Assembly: GCA_016842085.1 (NCBI GenBank)
Contig: JAEVEX010000024.1
Location: 1-39,475, forward strand
Direction: 5' to 3'
Origin: Candidatus Thermoflexus tengchongensis
GTDB taxonomy: Bacteria; Chloroflexota; Anaerolineae; Thermoflexales; Thermoflexaceae
DNA: 39,475 nucleotides
Positions 1 through 7,795 of this stretch are shown here, one piece after another. A model generated the notes under the pieces. That model ran no database searches, had not been told where the DNA came from, and worked only from the letters and a program-made list of their open reading frames with translations. The translations under genes and the position numbers were made by a program. Position 1 is the stretch's first letter; the number at the start of each line of letters is the position of its first letter.

Positions 1-70
1 CCGTAATCCGGACAATCTGGGTTCCAGCAGAAGGAACCGGGCGAAACTAATCGTGTGTGTTCCATTTTGC

Positions 71-120
71 TCCCTCAACCGTCTTGATGCGGTAGATTAT
101 ATATCAACACGATTGAGGGA
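71..120. repeat. Imperfect inverted repeat with 18-bp arms
   Basis: The left arm (71-88) begins TCCCTCAACCG and the right arm (103-120) ends CGATTGAGGGA. They pair over 18 bp with two mismatches around an AT-rich 14-nt loop. The repeat lies just past the stop of the DUF362-like remnant on the minus strand. There is no T-run on either side, so it is a weak candidate for a classical terminator. It could equally be an operator or the end of a decayed mobile element. Confidence 0.6.
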
Positions 121-122
121 GA

Positions 123-407
123 CTACCTCATGGTGTAACGCGAGGGAAACCCTGGCAGGCTGCTGGCACCGATGATCAGGGAGTTGCCAGAAAACAGGCT
201 TCGAACGGCCTCCAGAAGCACGAGGGGAGTAAAGGCATGGGGAGCGAAGCGAGGGTGGGCCCACGGGCAGGCGGGCTGGATCAGGATGCGGCGATGGGTG
301 GGAAGTGCGATTCCCAGCGCCTTCATGCCCCGCTGGATCGCACCCCTCAACTCCTCAGGCGATAAAGCAGATACCCGGGCGATGAAGATTCGATCCATGG
401 AAGGCAC
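123..407 (-). pseudogene. N-terminal remnant of a DUF362-like protein
   Basis: A 94-aa reading frame starts at GTG 407, with a second in-frame ATG three codons on. The order of features resembles the beginning of DUF362-family proteins: a beta strand, then an alpha helix ending near GIALP, then RRILIQPACPWAHPRF (family: 'kVlikPNl...'), then LVLLEAVRSLF, then SLIIGASSLPG (family: 'v.igdsp..g'). Family members are normally about 300 aa or longer, so about two thirds is missing and the frame stops beside the 71-120 inverted repeat. I infer a truncated, probably non-functional copy. The family match is by eye and moderate. A chance frame cannot be excluded. Confidence 0.4.
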
Positions 408-504
408 CTGGGTGATGTTGAACCATCCCTGTGAGAGCCCCGGGGCTTAGCGAGACGCGTGGGGGGCAATCCTTTCAAACCCGGGGACAGTCTGTGCTAT
501 GCAT

Positions 505-510
505 ATTATA
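505..510 (-). promoter_or_regulatory. Possible -10 element upstream of the DUF362-like remnant
   Basis: Read on the minus strand, the hexamer is a perfect TATAAT. It sits about 100 nt before the GTG start at 407. No good -35 hexamer is visible 16-18 bp upstream, so this is a weak call. The 194 bp between 408 and 601 otherwise show no gene. Confidence 0.25.
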
Positions 511-601
511 CCCGAGAGCAATCCAAGGAGGGGCCTCATCCCACGTTCTGATCCTTCAAAGTCAAAGAATGGATCCGGTCGGGACATAACCATGCGAGGC
601 G

Positions 602-1414
602 CTAAAGAGGTGCCTCTCCGGAAAAGCGGGGCGAACGCTTTTCGCGCAGCGCCTGAAGGCCCTCCCGTGCATCTGGAAGCTGGAAGCCCAGGAATTCCAG
701 AGCGGTAGATACATCGAAGATCGGCCCGGCCATCCGAAGCCAGTTGTTGAGCGCATATTTCGTCCAGCGGATCGCCGGTGCGCTCCCCCGGGCCAGGCGC
801 CGGGCGATTTCCAGAGCGGCCTCATAGGCTTTCCCATCTTCCACACACAGGGAGACCAGACCCAGACGCTCCGCCTCTTCCCCGGAGATGGGCTCGTTGA
901 GAAGCAGATAATATTTCGCCCTGGCCATCCCGATCAGCAACGGCCAGATCAGCACCGCATGATCCCCCGCCGCCACCCCCAGACGCACATGTCCATCCAG
1001 CAACCGCGCCCCTCGCGCGGCGACGGAGATGTCGGCCAGCAGGGCGACGGCCAGCCCCGCCCCGACCGCCGGCCCCTCGATCGCCGATACGATGGGCTTT
1101 CCGCAGTGGATGATGTTGTAGACCAGATCCCGCGCCTCCTTCCAGACCCGCATGCAGGCTTCGGGATCTGACATGATCTCTTCAATCAGCGTGAAATCCC
1201 CGCCCGCAGAGAACGCATGGCCGGATCCTCGGACCAGGACCACCCGGATGGAGGGATCCCCATCAATGTCCCGCCAGACATAGGCAAGCTCCCGGTGGGC
1301 GATAGCGTCGAGGGCGTTGAGGGCTTCGGGCCGGTGAAGCACGACCTCCAGGATCCCGGGTTCGGGCTCCTGAAACACCAGACGCTGGTAGGTGGAAGTC
1401 CATAGGGGAGCCAT
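602..1414 (-). CDS. Enoyl-CoA hydratase/isomerase (crotonase) family protein with atypical active site
   Basis: This 270-aa protein has the crotonase fold. The oxyanion-hole segments are HAFSAGGDF (near residue 67) and GPAVGAGLA (near residue 114), followed by the family's 'EAERLGLV' region. Crotonases act on acyl-CoA thioesters in the cytoplasm. Aligned by eye with mitochondrial enoyl-CoA hydratase, both catalytic glutamates are absent: the GGGCE position is GAGLA, and the QPE position falls on H of DGHVRLG. Simple hydratase activity is therefore doubtful, and a decarboxylase, isomerase or other acyl-CoA role is possible. The segment after GVAAGDHAV resembles a subgroup common in actinobacterial genomes. 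The cupin gene lies 18 nt upstream on the same strand, so the two are probably co-transcribed. The start is ATG at 1414, with a weak GAGAGG ribosome-binding site. Confidence 0.9.
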   Translation of the reverse strand: MAPLWTSTYQRLVFQEPEPGILEVVLHRPEALNALDAIAHRELAYVWRDIDGDPSIRVVLVRGSGHAFSAGGDFTLIEEIMSDPEACMRVWKEARDLVYNIIHCGKPIVSAIEGPAVGAGLAVALLADISVAARGARLLDGHVRLGVAAGDHAVLIWPLLIGMARAKYYLLLNEPISGEEAERLGLVSLCVEDGKAYEAALEIARRLARGSAPAIRWTKYALNNWLRMAGPIFDVSTALEFLGFQLPDAREGLQALREKRSPRFSGEAPL

Positions 1415-1432
1415 TGTCGGGACCTCTCAACC

Positions 1433-1765
1433 TCAGCTGGATAAGCGCGCCAGGAAATCCTCCCGAGGGGGCTGGAAAACATCAAAGGCCAGTGTTTCCT
1501 CCAGGAATGCGACCTCATGTTCAACACCGGATGGGATATGCACGATCTCCCCGGGACCCAGATCTTTCTCCTCACCGGCCATCCGCAGCCGGAGGCGGCC
1601 ATGGAGGACCAGGGTGATCTGCTCGTGAGGATGAGCATGCGGGGGAACTGTCGCACCGGCCGGTGCTTCCACCCGGACCACCATCACCCGCTCACCCGTA
1701 AAGGGACGCAGCGTGAGCGCACCCGCCAGGAACCCGGGCAGGGTTTCGGTCTGTGCCCACTTCAT
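1433..1765 (-). CDS. Small single-domain cupin protein
   Basis: This 110-aa protein carries both cupin motifs. Motif 1 is GATVPPHAHPHEQITLVLHG, with metal-ligand candidates H43, H45/H47 and E48. Motif 2 is GPGEIVHIPSGVEHEV, with H83. Such small cupins bind a divalent metal and act as dioxygenases, isomerases or ligand sensors, and the sequence does not show which. The start is ATG 1765, preceded by a good GGAGG about 8 nt upstream. A longer in-frame extension exists but runs into the transaldolase gene and lacks support. The crotonase follows after 18 nt, so the two probably form a small operon acting on the same metabolite. Confidence 0.88.
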   Translation of the reverse strand: MKWAQTETLPGFLAGALTLRPFTGERVMVVRVEAPAGATVPPHAHPHEQITLVLHGRLRLRMAGEEKDLGPGEIVHIPSGVEHEVAFLEETLAFDVFQPPREDFLARLSS

Positions 1766-1797
1766 CGCAGAGCCTCCAGGATGGAAATTGTGTATAG

Positions 1798-1823
1798 TAG
1801 GGCAACTGCTCGCAGTTGCCCTA
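1798..1823. repeat. REP-like palindrome, family A (copy 1)
   Basis: A perfect 11-bp inverted repeat, TAGGGCAACTG paired with its complement, encloses the loop CTCG. It starts right after the transaldolase stop codon and upstream of the cupin on the minus strand. A second copy at 23009-23034 differs by one loop base. No T-run follows, so this is a dispersed palindromic repeat that might also act as a transcript end or mRNA stabiliser. Confidence 0.8.
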
Positions 1824-2951
1824 TTAATCGATCGGTCGGGCAGCCGTGAGCGCGGTCGTCCGCTTGCGCTCCAGCGCCTCCAGGAGGGTTTCGTAAGAGC
1901 GGCGGAAAGCGTCCACCCCCTCCGCCTGCAAACGCTCCAGGATCTCCTCCAGATCGATCCCCAGCCGGGCCAGCGCGAGGAGATCCGCCTCCGCCTCTTC
2001 CCAGCCCTCCAGGGCAGTGTCCCCGGAAACGCGACCGTGGTCTTCAAAGGCCTGCAGGGTGGCCATGGGCATTGTGTTCACGGTGTCCGGGCCGATCAAT
2101 CCCTCCACGTATTTCACATCGGAATAGGCCGGGTTCTTGGTGCTGGTGCTGGCCCACAGCACCCGCTGGGCCCGGGCTCCCCGGGCGGCAAGATCCGGAA
2201 AGGCGTGGGGGAGGAAGCGCTCCCGGAAGCGACGGTAGATCCGCCTGGCCACTGCGAGCGCGATCCGCCCCAGAAGGGCACGGGCCTCCGGCGTCCCCAG
2301 GGCCTCCAGAGCCCGGTCCACTGCGGTATCGATGCGGCTGACGAAGAACGAGGCCACCGAGGCCACCGATCGGAGGTCCTGGCCGGCTTCCGCCCGGCGC
2401 CGCAGGCCTCGCCAGTAGGCCTCTGCCGCCGCCTCGTAATGAGCGGAGGAGAAGATCAGGGTGACGTTGACGTTCACCCCTTCAGCGATCAGATCCTCGA
2501 TCGCCGGGATGCCGGCGGGGGTGGCCGGGACCTTGATCATCAGGTTCGGGCGGTCCACCGCGCGCCATAGCCGCCGGGCCTCGGCAATCGTCCCCTCCGT
2601 GTCGTGAGCCAGATGGGGAGAGACCTCCAGGCTGACGAAACCATCGGCCCCTCCGGTTGCCTCATAAACCGGGCGCAGGAGATCGGCAGCCATCTGGATG
2701 TCCTCAATAACCAGCGCTTCATAGAGGGCCGTCGTCTCGATCTCGGGATCCCGGGCCAGATGGGCCTGGATCGCTGCATCGTAAGCCGGGCTGGTGGTGA
2801 TGGCCCGCTCGAAAATCGTCGGGTTGCTGGTCACGCCGGTGACGCCGCGCTCGATCCAGCGAGCCAGATCCCCATTGGTCAACCATTCCCGGCGGATCTC
2901 ATCCAGCCAGACCGACTGGCCGCGGGCGCGGAGCTCATGTAGGGAAGCCAT
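1824..2951 (-). CDS. tal: Transaldolase
   Basis: This 375-aa protein matches the long bacterial transaldolase class. It moves a three-carbon dihydroxyacetone unit between sugar phosphates in the non-oxidative pentose phosphate pathway. The visible landmarks are GVTGVTSNPTIFERA near residues 36-50, the Schiff-base lysine K140 in LMIKVPATPAG, NVNVTLIFS, and ASTSTKNPAYSDVKYVEGL. The start ATG at 2951 has a strong GGAGGG that overlaps the last codons of the upstream nucleotidyltransferase gene. The gap is 3 nt, so translation is probably coupled. A housekeeping sugar enzyme at the end of a toxin-antitoxin-like pair is an odd arrangement. Confidence 0.96.
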   Translation of the reverse strand: MASLHELRARGQSVWLDEIRREWLTNGDLARWIERGVTGVTSNPTIFERAITTSPAYDAAIQAHLARDPEIETTALYEALVIEDIQMAADLLRPVYEATGGADGFVSLEVSPHLAHDTEGTIAEARRLWRAVDRPNLMIKVPATPAGIPAIEDLIAEGVNVNVTLIFSSAHYEAAAEAYWRGLRRRAEAGQDLRSVASVASFFVSRIDTAVDRALEALGTPEARALLGRIALAVARRIYRRFRERFLPHAFPDLAARGARAQRVLWASTSTKNPAYSDVKYVEGLIGPDTVNTMPMATLQAFEDHGRVSGDTALEGWEEAEADLLALARLGIDLEEILERLQAEGVDAFRRSYETLLEALERKRTTALTAARPID

Positions 2952-2954
2952 GGT

Positions 2955-3512
2955 TTATCCCTCCTCAGGATGACAGGACATGGGCTTTTCATTCTGGCTT
3001 TCCTCGGGCCCCAGAATCTCTTCGACCAGAAAGCGCGCCCTCGGAGGAATCCGGGCCTCCGGGTAAGTCTCCAGCAGGATCCGGAAAGCCTCCGCTGGAC
3101 GCCGGATGTTCAACATATCGAGCAGGTAACGGATGTCCTCTTCATCTTCCCGTCGGGCTGCCAGCAGCTTCATGGCCAGAAGATGCCGTGGAGAAGCAGC
3201 CATCACGCGAAGACCGGGTTCATCCAGGACAGGGAGCGGCTGCGGATCGGGCTTTCCCATTCCGATGAAGCCTTTTACCGCATCGTTCAACCAGCCTTCG
3301 GGCAAGCCCATTTCGTCTGCCACCTGACGTGCGGCCTGGTAAATCTCCATTTTGGGCTCGAAGATCGCATCGACATCCCGTGTCGACCGTCGCGCGTTGT
3401 AGGCTACGGCCATCGCTGCGCCACCCACCAGATACAGATCACCCTGAATGCCTCGCTCGTGAAGAAGAGCGGCCAAGCGCCGCAGCGCGTCCAGGATCTC
3501 CTCGCGGTTCAT
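2955..3512 (-). CDS. DUF6036-type nucleotidyltransferase-like protein
   Basis: This 185-aa protein has a nucleotidyltransferase core. It shows DLYLVGGAAMAVAYN (the helix-turn with GG), then RRSTRDVDAIFEP, which carries the DVD acidic pair, and later PRHLLAMKLLAARREDEEDIRYLL. The pattern fits DUF6036/AbiEii-like proteins, several of which are the toxin part of type IV-like toxin-antitoxin pairs; others are uncharacterised. The upstream partner ends 3 nt before this gene and transaldolase begins 3 nt after it, so all three are likely read from one message. The start is ATG 3512, with a poor ribosome-binding site that suggests coupling to the upstream gene. Which member, if either, is toxic cannot be read from sequence. 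Confidence 0.8.
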   Translation of the reverse strand: MNREEILDALRRLAALLHERGIQGDLYLVGGAAMAVAYNARRSTRDVDAIFEPKMEIYQAARQVADEMGLPEGWLNDAVKGFIGMGKPDPQPLPVLDEPGLRVMAASPRHLLAMKLLAARREDEEDIRYLLDMLNIRRPAEAFRILLETYPEARIPPRARFLVEEILGPEESQNEKPMSCHPEEG

Positions 3513-3515
3513 GGT

Positions 3516-3920
3516 TCAGCAGCGCTCGAATTCGGTGTGGTCGATAAAAATCCCCCGTCGCCGGAAGGAGGCCGGACTCTCCACCAGGGCCATCGCATGC
3601 AGGCTGCGGAAGCGGGTGGGGAACCACCAGCGATCCAGAAACCGCCCGGGCTCCTCAACCCACTCCGGGACCCTCAGGTTGTGATGGATGGCCAGATGCT
3701 CGGCCAGGGCCGCCAGGTAGGCATCGAAGCGGGGATCCCCTGTGGGCTCCGGCCGGGCCTCGATCATCGCCTGTCGGACCTCCGGGGAAGCCACGCGGAA
3801 ATCGTCCAGGAACTCCCGGATCGGCAGCCAGGCATCGGATTCCCCCTGTTCCGGATCCAGCATGGACTGCCGGATCCGTCGCGCGACCTCCGCCAGCGTC
3901 AGCACCCGGGGATCGACCAT
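3516..3920 (-). CDS. Conserved partner of the DUF6036 nucleotidyltransferase (putative antitoxin)
   Basis: This 134-aa hypothetical protein is mostly helical. Its C-terminal part reads FLDRWWFPTRFRSLHAMAL, then VESPASFRRRGIFIDHTEFERC. I recall this tail from small genes that sit immediately upstream of DUF6036 nucleotidyltransferases in actinobacteria, but could not check it. The start is ATG 3920, with GGAGG seven bases upstream; longer in-frame extensions run into non-coding DNA. The next gene starts 3 nt after its stop. By position it is the likely antitoxin or regulator of the pair, which is inference. Confidence 0.75.
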   Translation of the reverse strand: MVDPRVLTLAEVARRIRQSMLDPEQGESDAWLPIREFLDDFRVASPEVRQAMIEARPEPTGDPRFDAYLAALAEHLAIHHNLRVPEWVEEPGRFLDRWWFPTRFRSLHAMALVESPASFRRRGIFIDHTEFERC

Positions 3921-3967
3921 GGGTCCTCCGGGGAAGAAGCGAATGGGCCACGGGATCTTCTCTCTCG

Positions 3968-3995
3968 ATCTTACACGCTTTTCCGATCTGAGCAA
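3968..3995 (-). promoter_or_regulatory. Putative promoter of the nucleotidyltransferase-transaldolase operon
   Basis: Read on the minus strand, a -35-like TTGCTC (3990-3995) and a -10-like TAAGAT (3968-3973) are 16 bp apart. They lie about 50 nt upstream of the ATG at 3920. No other promoter candidate is visible upstream of the three-gene unit. Confidence 0.4.
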
Positions 3996-4047
3996 CGGAG
4001 AGGGGCGATGAGGGAACGGGAGGCTCGACTTGCCGAAGAGGGAACAC

Positions 4048-4087
4048 CCGTGCTGGGGAGGATCTGGCATCGCCCTCCCCAGCACGG
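4048..4087 (-). terminator. Hairpin terminator downstream of superoxide dismutase
   Basis: Perfect 14-bp arms (4048-4061 and 4074-4087, CCGTGCTGGGGAGG and its complement) enclose a 12-nt loop. They lie 13 nt past the superoxide dismutase stop. On the minus strand a mildly T-rich stretch (TGTTCCCTCTT) follows. This is consistent with intrinsic termination. Confidence 0.7.
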
Positions 4088-4099
4088 CTTGTGGCTCGC

Positions 4100-4738
4100 T
4101 CAGGCCCGGGCGCCGGCACGGATCGATTCGAGGGCTTTGGCGTAGTTGGCCGCCACCTGATCCCAGTTGACCACGTTCCACCAGGCCTGCACGTAGTCCG
4201 CCCGCCGGTTCTGATATTTCAGATAGTAAGCGTGCTCCCAGACGTCCAGGCCCAGCAGCGGGATCAGGCCTTCCATCACCGGGTTGTCCTGGTTCGGGGT
4301 GGAGTGCACCACCAGCTTGCCGAAGGCCGTCATGCTGAGCCAGGCCCAGCCGCTGCCGAAGCGGCCCATCGCCGCTTTGGTGAAGAGGTCCTTGAAGTTG
4401 GCGAAACTGCCGAAGGCTTTGGCGATGGCCTCGGCCAGGGCCCCCGTGGGCTCCCCGCCACCGCCAGGCTTCATCAGGGTCCAGAACATGCTGTGATTCA
4501 GGTGGCCCCCGCCGTTGTTGCGCACTGCCTCCCGGATGTCCTCGGGGACGCTGGGAAGGTTCCGCAGGAGGGTTTCCACCGGCACGTCCTGGAGCTCCGG
4601 GTATTTCTCCAGGGCGGCGTTGAGGTTGTTCACGTAGGCCTGGTGATGCCGGGTGTGGTGGATTTCCATAGTCTGGGCGTCGATGTAAGGCTCCAGCGCA
4701 TCATACGGATACGGAAGCGGGGGAAGCGTATGCGCCAT
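4100..4738 (-). CDS. Fe/Mn superoxide dismutase
   Basis: This 212-aa enzyme disproportionates superoxide to oxygen and hydrogen peroxide. The four metal ligands are all visible: H27 (in [12 protein letters not shown]), H82 (in [11 protein letters not shown]), D165 and H169 (in [13 protein letters not shown]). Gln in TPNQDNP is the position that typically marks Mn-type or cambialistic enzymes. There is no signal peptide, so it is cytoplasmic. The start ATG 4738 has GGGAGGTG upstream. It lies downstream of the beta-grasp/aldehyde oxidoreductase genes on the same strand, separated by 103 bp. It could protect the oxygen-sensitive tungsten/iron-sulfur enzyme encoded upstream. Confidence 0.97.
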   Translation of the reverse strand: MAHTLPPLPYPYDALEPYIDAQTMEIHHTRHHQAYVNNLNAALEKYPELQDVPVETLLRNLPSVPEDIREAVRNNGGGHLNHSMFWTLMKPGGGGEPTGALAEAIAKAFGSFANFKDLFTKAAMGRFGSGWAWLSMTAFGKLVVHSTPNQDNPVMEGLIPLLGLDVWEHAYYLKYQNRRADYVQAWWNVVNWDQVAANYAKALESIRAGARA

Positions 4739-4841
4739 GATGCACCTCCCGATTTGGGATCAACACAATTATTTTAATTCGGATTGCGGAAGGGCTCCAC
4801 TTCCTGACGGCTTTCCGGCTCTGGAACTTACGCCGCTGAAC

Positions 4842-5135
4842 TCAAATCCGGGAGGGGGAAGGGAAATTCTTCTTCGGGGCGGTGAGGAGCGCCTTCGGTG
4901 CCCCTCCCGCGATCGGCGGGAAGATCCCGATCTCATCTCCCTCCTGGAGGATCCAATCCCATTCCTGGCGGACTCCATTGACAAAGACTACGCGGGCTAG
5001 CTCTGGCGGGATCGACAACCGCTCAATGAGCTGTCCCACCGTGGTTCCCTCAGGGATCTCCATCACCATCGGGCCCCGGCTGGCGTCGGGAACATACTGT
5101 CGCAGGATTGCATACACCTGCACTTTGACCTGCAT
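4842..5135 (-). CDS. MoaD/ThiS-family beta-grasp protein with C-terminal extension
   Basis: This 97-aa ubiquitin-like protein reads MQVKVQVYAILRQY, then EIPEGTTVGQLIERL, VVFVNG, and EGDEIGIFPPIAGG. MoaD proteins normally end at that Gly-Gly, which is thiocarboxylated to donate sulfur for the pterin dithiolene of molybdenum/tungsten cofactor. Here the diglycine is followed by about 18 more residues, so cleavage would be required or the protein does not serve as a sulfur carrier. It is the last of three related genes downstream of the tungsten-type aldehyde oxidoreductase, which points to a role with that enzyme's cofactor. The start is ATG 5135, with a GGGGGTTCGAGG-like upstream sequence. Confidence 0.82.
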   Translation of the reverse strand: MQVKVQVYAILRQYVPDASRGPMVMEIPEGTTVGQLIERLSIPPELARVVFVNGVRQEWDWILQEGDEIGIFPPIAGGAPKALLTAPKKNFPSPSRI

Positions 5136-5248
5136 CCTCGAACCCCCTGCTTCCTCTCCGGAGTTGCGCAGCGAGTTACTTTACAGGCTTTAGAGAGCGG
5201 GAAGCCTCTAATCGCCTCATTTTCCCAAACCCCTGACGATGAGCTGGG

Positions 5249-5509
5249 TCAGCAATACAATAACGCCATGTTCTTCGGGAAGACCCCCAGGCGATCTCCA
5301 TCCTGGACCAGATGGGAGCGGGCATGATAATCGTAGCGTCCATTGATGAAAATATTGCTGACCTCACGATCCGGATCAATCCCGATTTGACGGAGCACAT
5401 CAGCCACGGTCATCCCGGGGTGATAGGGAACCCATGCGATGGCCTCCTCCCGGGGATCCGTCTTCCCCGCATAACGCCGGAGATCGCCATAGAGGTGAAC
5501 TTCGATCAT
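5249..5509 (-). CDS. MoaD-like beta-grasp protein lacking the diglycine tail
   Basis: This 86-aa protein starts MIEVHLYGDLRRYAG and continues PGMTVADVLRQIGI, then NIFINGRYDYHARSHL, then GDRLGVFPKNMALLYC and stop. The fold signature and length match MoaD/ThiS. It ends in a lone cysteine rather than Gly-Gly, so standard thiocarboxylate chemistry is unlikely. It is closely similar to the neighbour at 5567-5866 across the whole fold, which suggests tandem duplication. The ATG at 5509 is preferred to a longer frame beginning further upstream, because alignment with the neighbours begins here and a GGGGG/GGAG sequence precedes it. Confidence 0.8.
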   Translation of the reverse strand: MIEVHLYGDLRRYAGKTDPREEAIAWVPYHPGMTVADVLRQIGIDPDREVSNIFINGRYDYHARSHLVQDGDRLGVFPKNMALLYC

Positions 5510-5566
5510 AGCTCCAACCCCCTGATGATGACCGATCCGGTTTTGGGCGGACAAGTAGAAAGTCCG

Positions 5567-5866
5567 CTAAGTAGCACTCCGGGAATGCTCTGCCCGCGGA
5601 GCGAACAGACGGATATGAGGCATGGTCATGTTCGCCGGGAAAACCCCTACCCGGTCTCCTTCGCGGAGTTCCCGATTCAATCCCTCTGGATCGTAAAGCC
5701 CATTGATGAAAACATGCCGGGCCTCGTCTAAGGGAACACCCAGCTCACGAAGCGCCTCCGCGATCGTCAGACCCGGGCGGACGTTCACAAAGGTCACCGC
5801 GTCCTGCCGGGGATCCTCACACCCGATATAGCGACGAAGCTCGCCATAGAGATGGATCTCAACCAT
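5567..5866 (-). CDS. MoaD-like beta-grasp protein lacking the diglycine tail
   Basis: This 99-aa protein starts MVEIHLYGELRRYIG and continues PGLTIAEALRELGV, HVFINGLYDPEGLNREL, and EGDRVGVFPANM. It then has a basic tail of about 20 residues and no Gly-Gly. It is the first of three tandem beta-grasp genes after the aldehyde oxidoreductase and the closest relative of the 5249-5509 gene. The start ATG 5866 has an AAAGGAG ribosome-binding site. Possible roles are a subunit or chaperone of the oxidoreductase, or a cofactor-maturation factor. The sequence does not decide between them. Confidence 0.8.
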   Translation of the reverse strand: MVEIHLYGELRRYIGCEDPRQDAVTFVNVRPGLTIAEALRELGVPLDEARHVFINGLYDPEGLNRELREGDRVGVFPANMTMPHIRLFAPRAEHSRSAT

Positions 5867-6010
5867 GCAGGCTTCCGCTCCTTTCGGGCGACGGGCGTAT
5901 TGGACGGACCGTGGGCGCGATATCCCGAGGTTTACTTCCGAAAAGACGGGGTGGGGAAGACCATCCTCCCCACCCCGCGCAGGCTCCTTGCATGGGATCA
6001 CCGATCGGGC

Positions 6011-7795
6011 TCAGGCGGCGATCTCCCCAACCACTTCCTTCGGCCACTTGCTGAAATCGTAGACCGCGTCCAGTTCCTCCGGCGGGACATCGAAGACGGT
6101 GTTGTGCGGCGGAAGCGGCTCTTTGGTCATGAAATCCGGCAGGCGGTCATGGGCCCGGGTGAACCCGGCGGCCTCATTGAACAGCCGCTCCTTGCGGATG
6201 ATCTCATAGCCCAGCCGGATCGCATCCTGAGTGGTCCAGTTCACCCCCAGGACGCCCGCGCACGATTCCACCATCCCCTCGAAGCCCTCCGGGATGTCCA
6301 GGACACAGAAGGCGTCGAAGAGGCAATAACCGGTGGAGTCAATGAAGGCCGTGGTGGCCTGAAAGGCCCGGGAGAGATCCGCCTTCTGAACCGCGAAGGG
6401 GTCGGCTTTGCCGCCAACGCCCAGGATCTCCGGCGCGATGGTGTAGCCGGCCGTGTGATCGGCGCCCATCGTGGAGGTGGCATAGGTCACGCCGATCCCC
6501 TTTACCGCCCGCGGCTCATAGGCCGGCATCCCCTGCCCTTTCACCGCCGGAACCCGGGTCACGCCGAAGGCGCGGCCGGTGAAGACACAGCCGTTGCCCA
6601 GGATCCGGCCCAGCGGGGTGCCATGGCGGACCTCTTCATTGAGCAGGCGGATGGCGGTATCGGCGTCGCCGAAGGCCAGCAGCCCGGCCTCCATCGCCAC
6701 CGCCAGCGTGTCGCCCATCTCGATGGTATCCACCCCGATGTCGTTGCAGAGCCAGATCAGATCCGCGATCTTATCCAGGTCCCCGATGCCACAGTTGGCA
6801 CCCAGAGCCCAGACCGATTCGTATTCCATCACGGAGACCTTGAAGGTCCCATCGGGGTTCGCCCATCGATCGGAACACTGGATGATGCAACCGGGATGGC
6901 AGGGATGGCCGGTCATTCCCTCGCCGTTGCGCTTGTGGATGATCTCGGCCTTGGTCTCGCCGCTGATCTGGGAAGCCAGCTCGAAGCGACCGGAGGAGAA
7001 GTTGCGGGTGGGATAGCCGCCGGCCTCGTTCATAATGTTGACCAGGACATTGGTGCCATACGTATTGAGGGCACCGCCCTTCTTGGTCACGTCGTGGGTG
7101 AGGGAGGCCTGGGTGAGCTTCTTGATCCCCTGCTCGAAAAGCTCAGGGTTCTTGATCTCCACGCCGGGCCCACCGCGATCGTCGATTACGATCGCCTTGA
7201 GGCCCTTGGATCCCATCACCGCGCCCAGGCCGCCGCGCCCGGCATAACGCCCGGCAGTGTTCTCCATATCGTTCACACAGATCCCGGCCGCGGCCATTCG
7301 CATCTCCCCGGCCGGTCCAATGCCGATGATCGCCACGCCCTCCCCATGCTCCTTCCAGAGGAGGTCGCAGACCTCATACATCCCCTTCCCCTTCAGATGG
7401 TCCGCCGGGAGCAGACGGGCACCGTCCTTGTCGACCTTCAGAACATAAAAGCGATCCTTCTCTTTCGGCTGGCCCTCTACGATGATCGCCTTGATGCCCA
7501 GACGGGCGATCTTCTGGGAGGAGAGGCCGCCGGCATTGCTTTCCTTAATGCCACCGGTGAGCGGGGACTTGCCGCCGAAAGAGGTCCGGCCAGAGGTCGG
7601 CGCCTTGGTGCCGCTGACAATGCCCGGGGCGATCACCAGTTTGTTCTCCGGGCCCAGGGGATGACAGAGGGGAGGAACTTCATCGTAGATGATACTGGAG
7701 GTAAGGCCTCGGCCACCCAGGAGCGCATACTTCTCCGGCACGTCCTCAAAGCGGACGGACAGATCCGTCATGTTCACCCGAAGTAACTTCGCCAT
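6011..7795 (-). CDS. Aldehyde:ferredoxin oxidoreductase (tungsten pterin enzyme)
   Basis: This 594-aa protein is full length for the family. These enzymes oxidise aldehydes to acids and pass electrons to ferredoxin, using a bis-pterin tungsten cofactor and one [4Fe-4S] cluster. The N-terminal domain has LLGGRGLTSSIIYDEVPP and SGRTSFGGKSPLTGGIKESN. Cluster cysteine candidates are C299, C303 and C307 (CHPGCIIQC) and C491 in DSTGYCLFDAFC. The pterin-binding part includes NTAGRYAGRGGLGAVMGSKG. The chosen start is ATG 7795, with GGGAGGTG upstream; a longer frame adds 16 residues without support. It heads a minus-strand cluster with three MoaD-like genes and superoxide dismutase, from a promoter at 7850-7879. 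The physiological aldehyde is unknown. Confidence 0.96.
   Translation of the reverse strand: MAKLLRVNMTDLSVRFEDVPEKYALLGGRGLTSSIIYDEVPPLCHPLGPENKLVIAPGIVSGTKAPTSGRTSFGGKSPLTGGIKESNAGGLSSQKIARLGIKAIIVEGQPKEKDRFYVLKVDKDGARLLPADHLKGKGMYEVCDLLWKEHGEGVAIIGIGPAGEMRMAAAGICVNDMENTAGRYAGRGGLGAVMGSKGLKAIVIDDRGGPGVEIKNPELFEQGIKKLTQASLTHDVTKKGGALNTYGTNVLVNIMNEAGGYPTRNFSSGRFELASQISGETKAEIIHKRNGEGMTGHPCHPGCIIQCSDRWANPDGTFKVSVMEYESVWALGANCGIGDLDKIADLIWLCNDIGVDTIEMGDTLAVAMEAGLLAFGDADTAIRLLNEEVRHGTPLGRILGNGCVFTGRAFGVTRVPAVKGQGMPAYEPRAVKGIGVTYATSTMGADHTAGYTIAPEILGVGGKADPFAVQKADLSRAFQATTAFIDSTGYCLFDAFCVLDIPEGFEGMVESCAGVLGVNWTTQDAIRLGYEIIRKERLFNEAAGFTRAHDRLPDFMTKEPLPPHNTVFDVPPEELDAVYDFSKWPKEVVGEIAA

Noticed and set aside
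5852-7786. 644-aa open frame on the plus strand
   Set aside because: It is antisense to the aldehyde oxidoreductase, has no domain and no ribosome-binding site.
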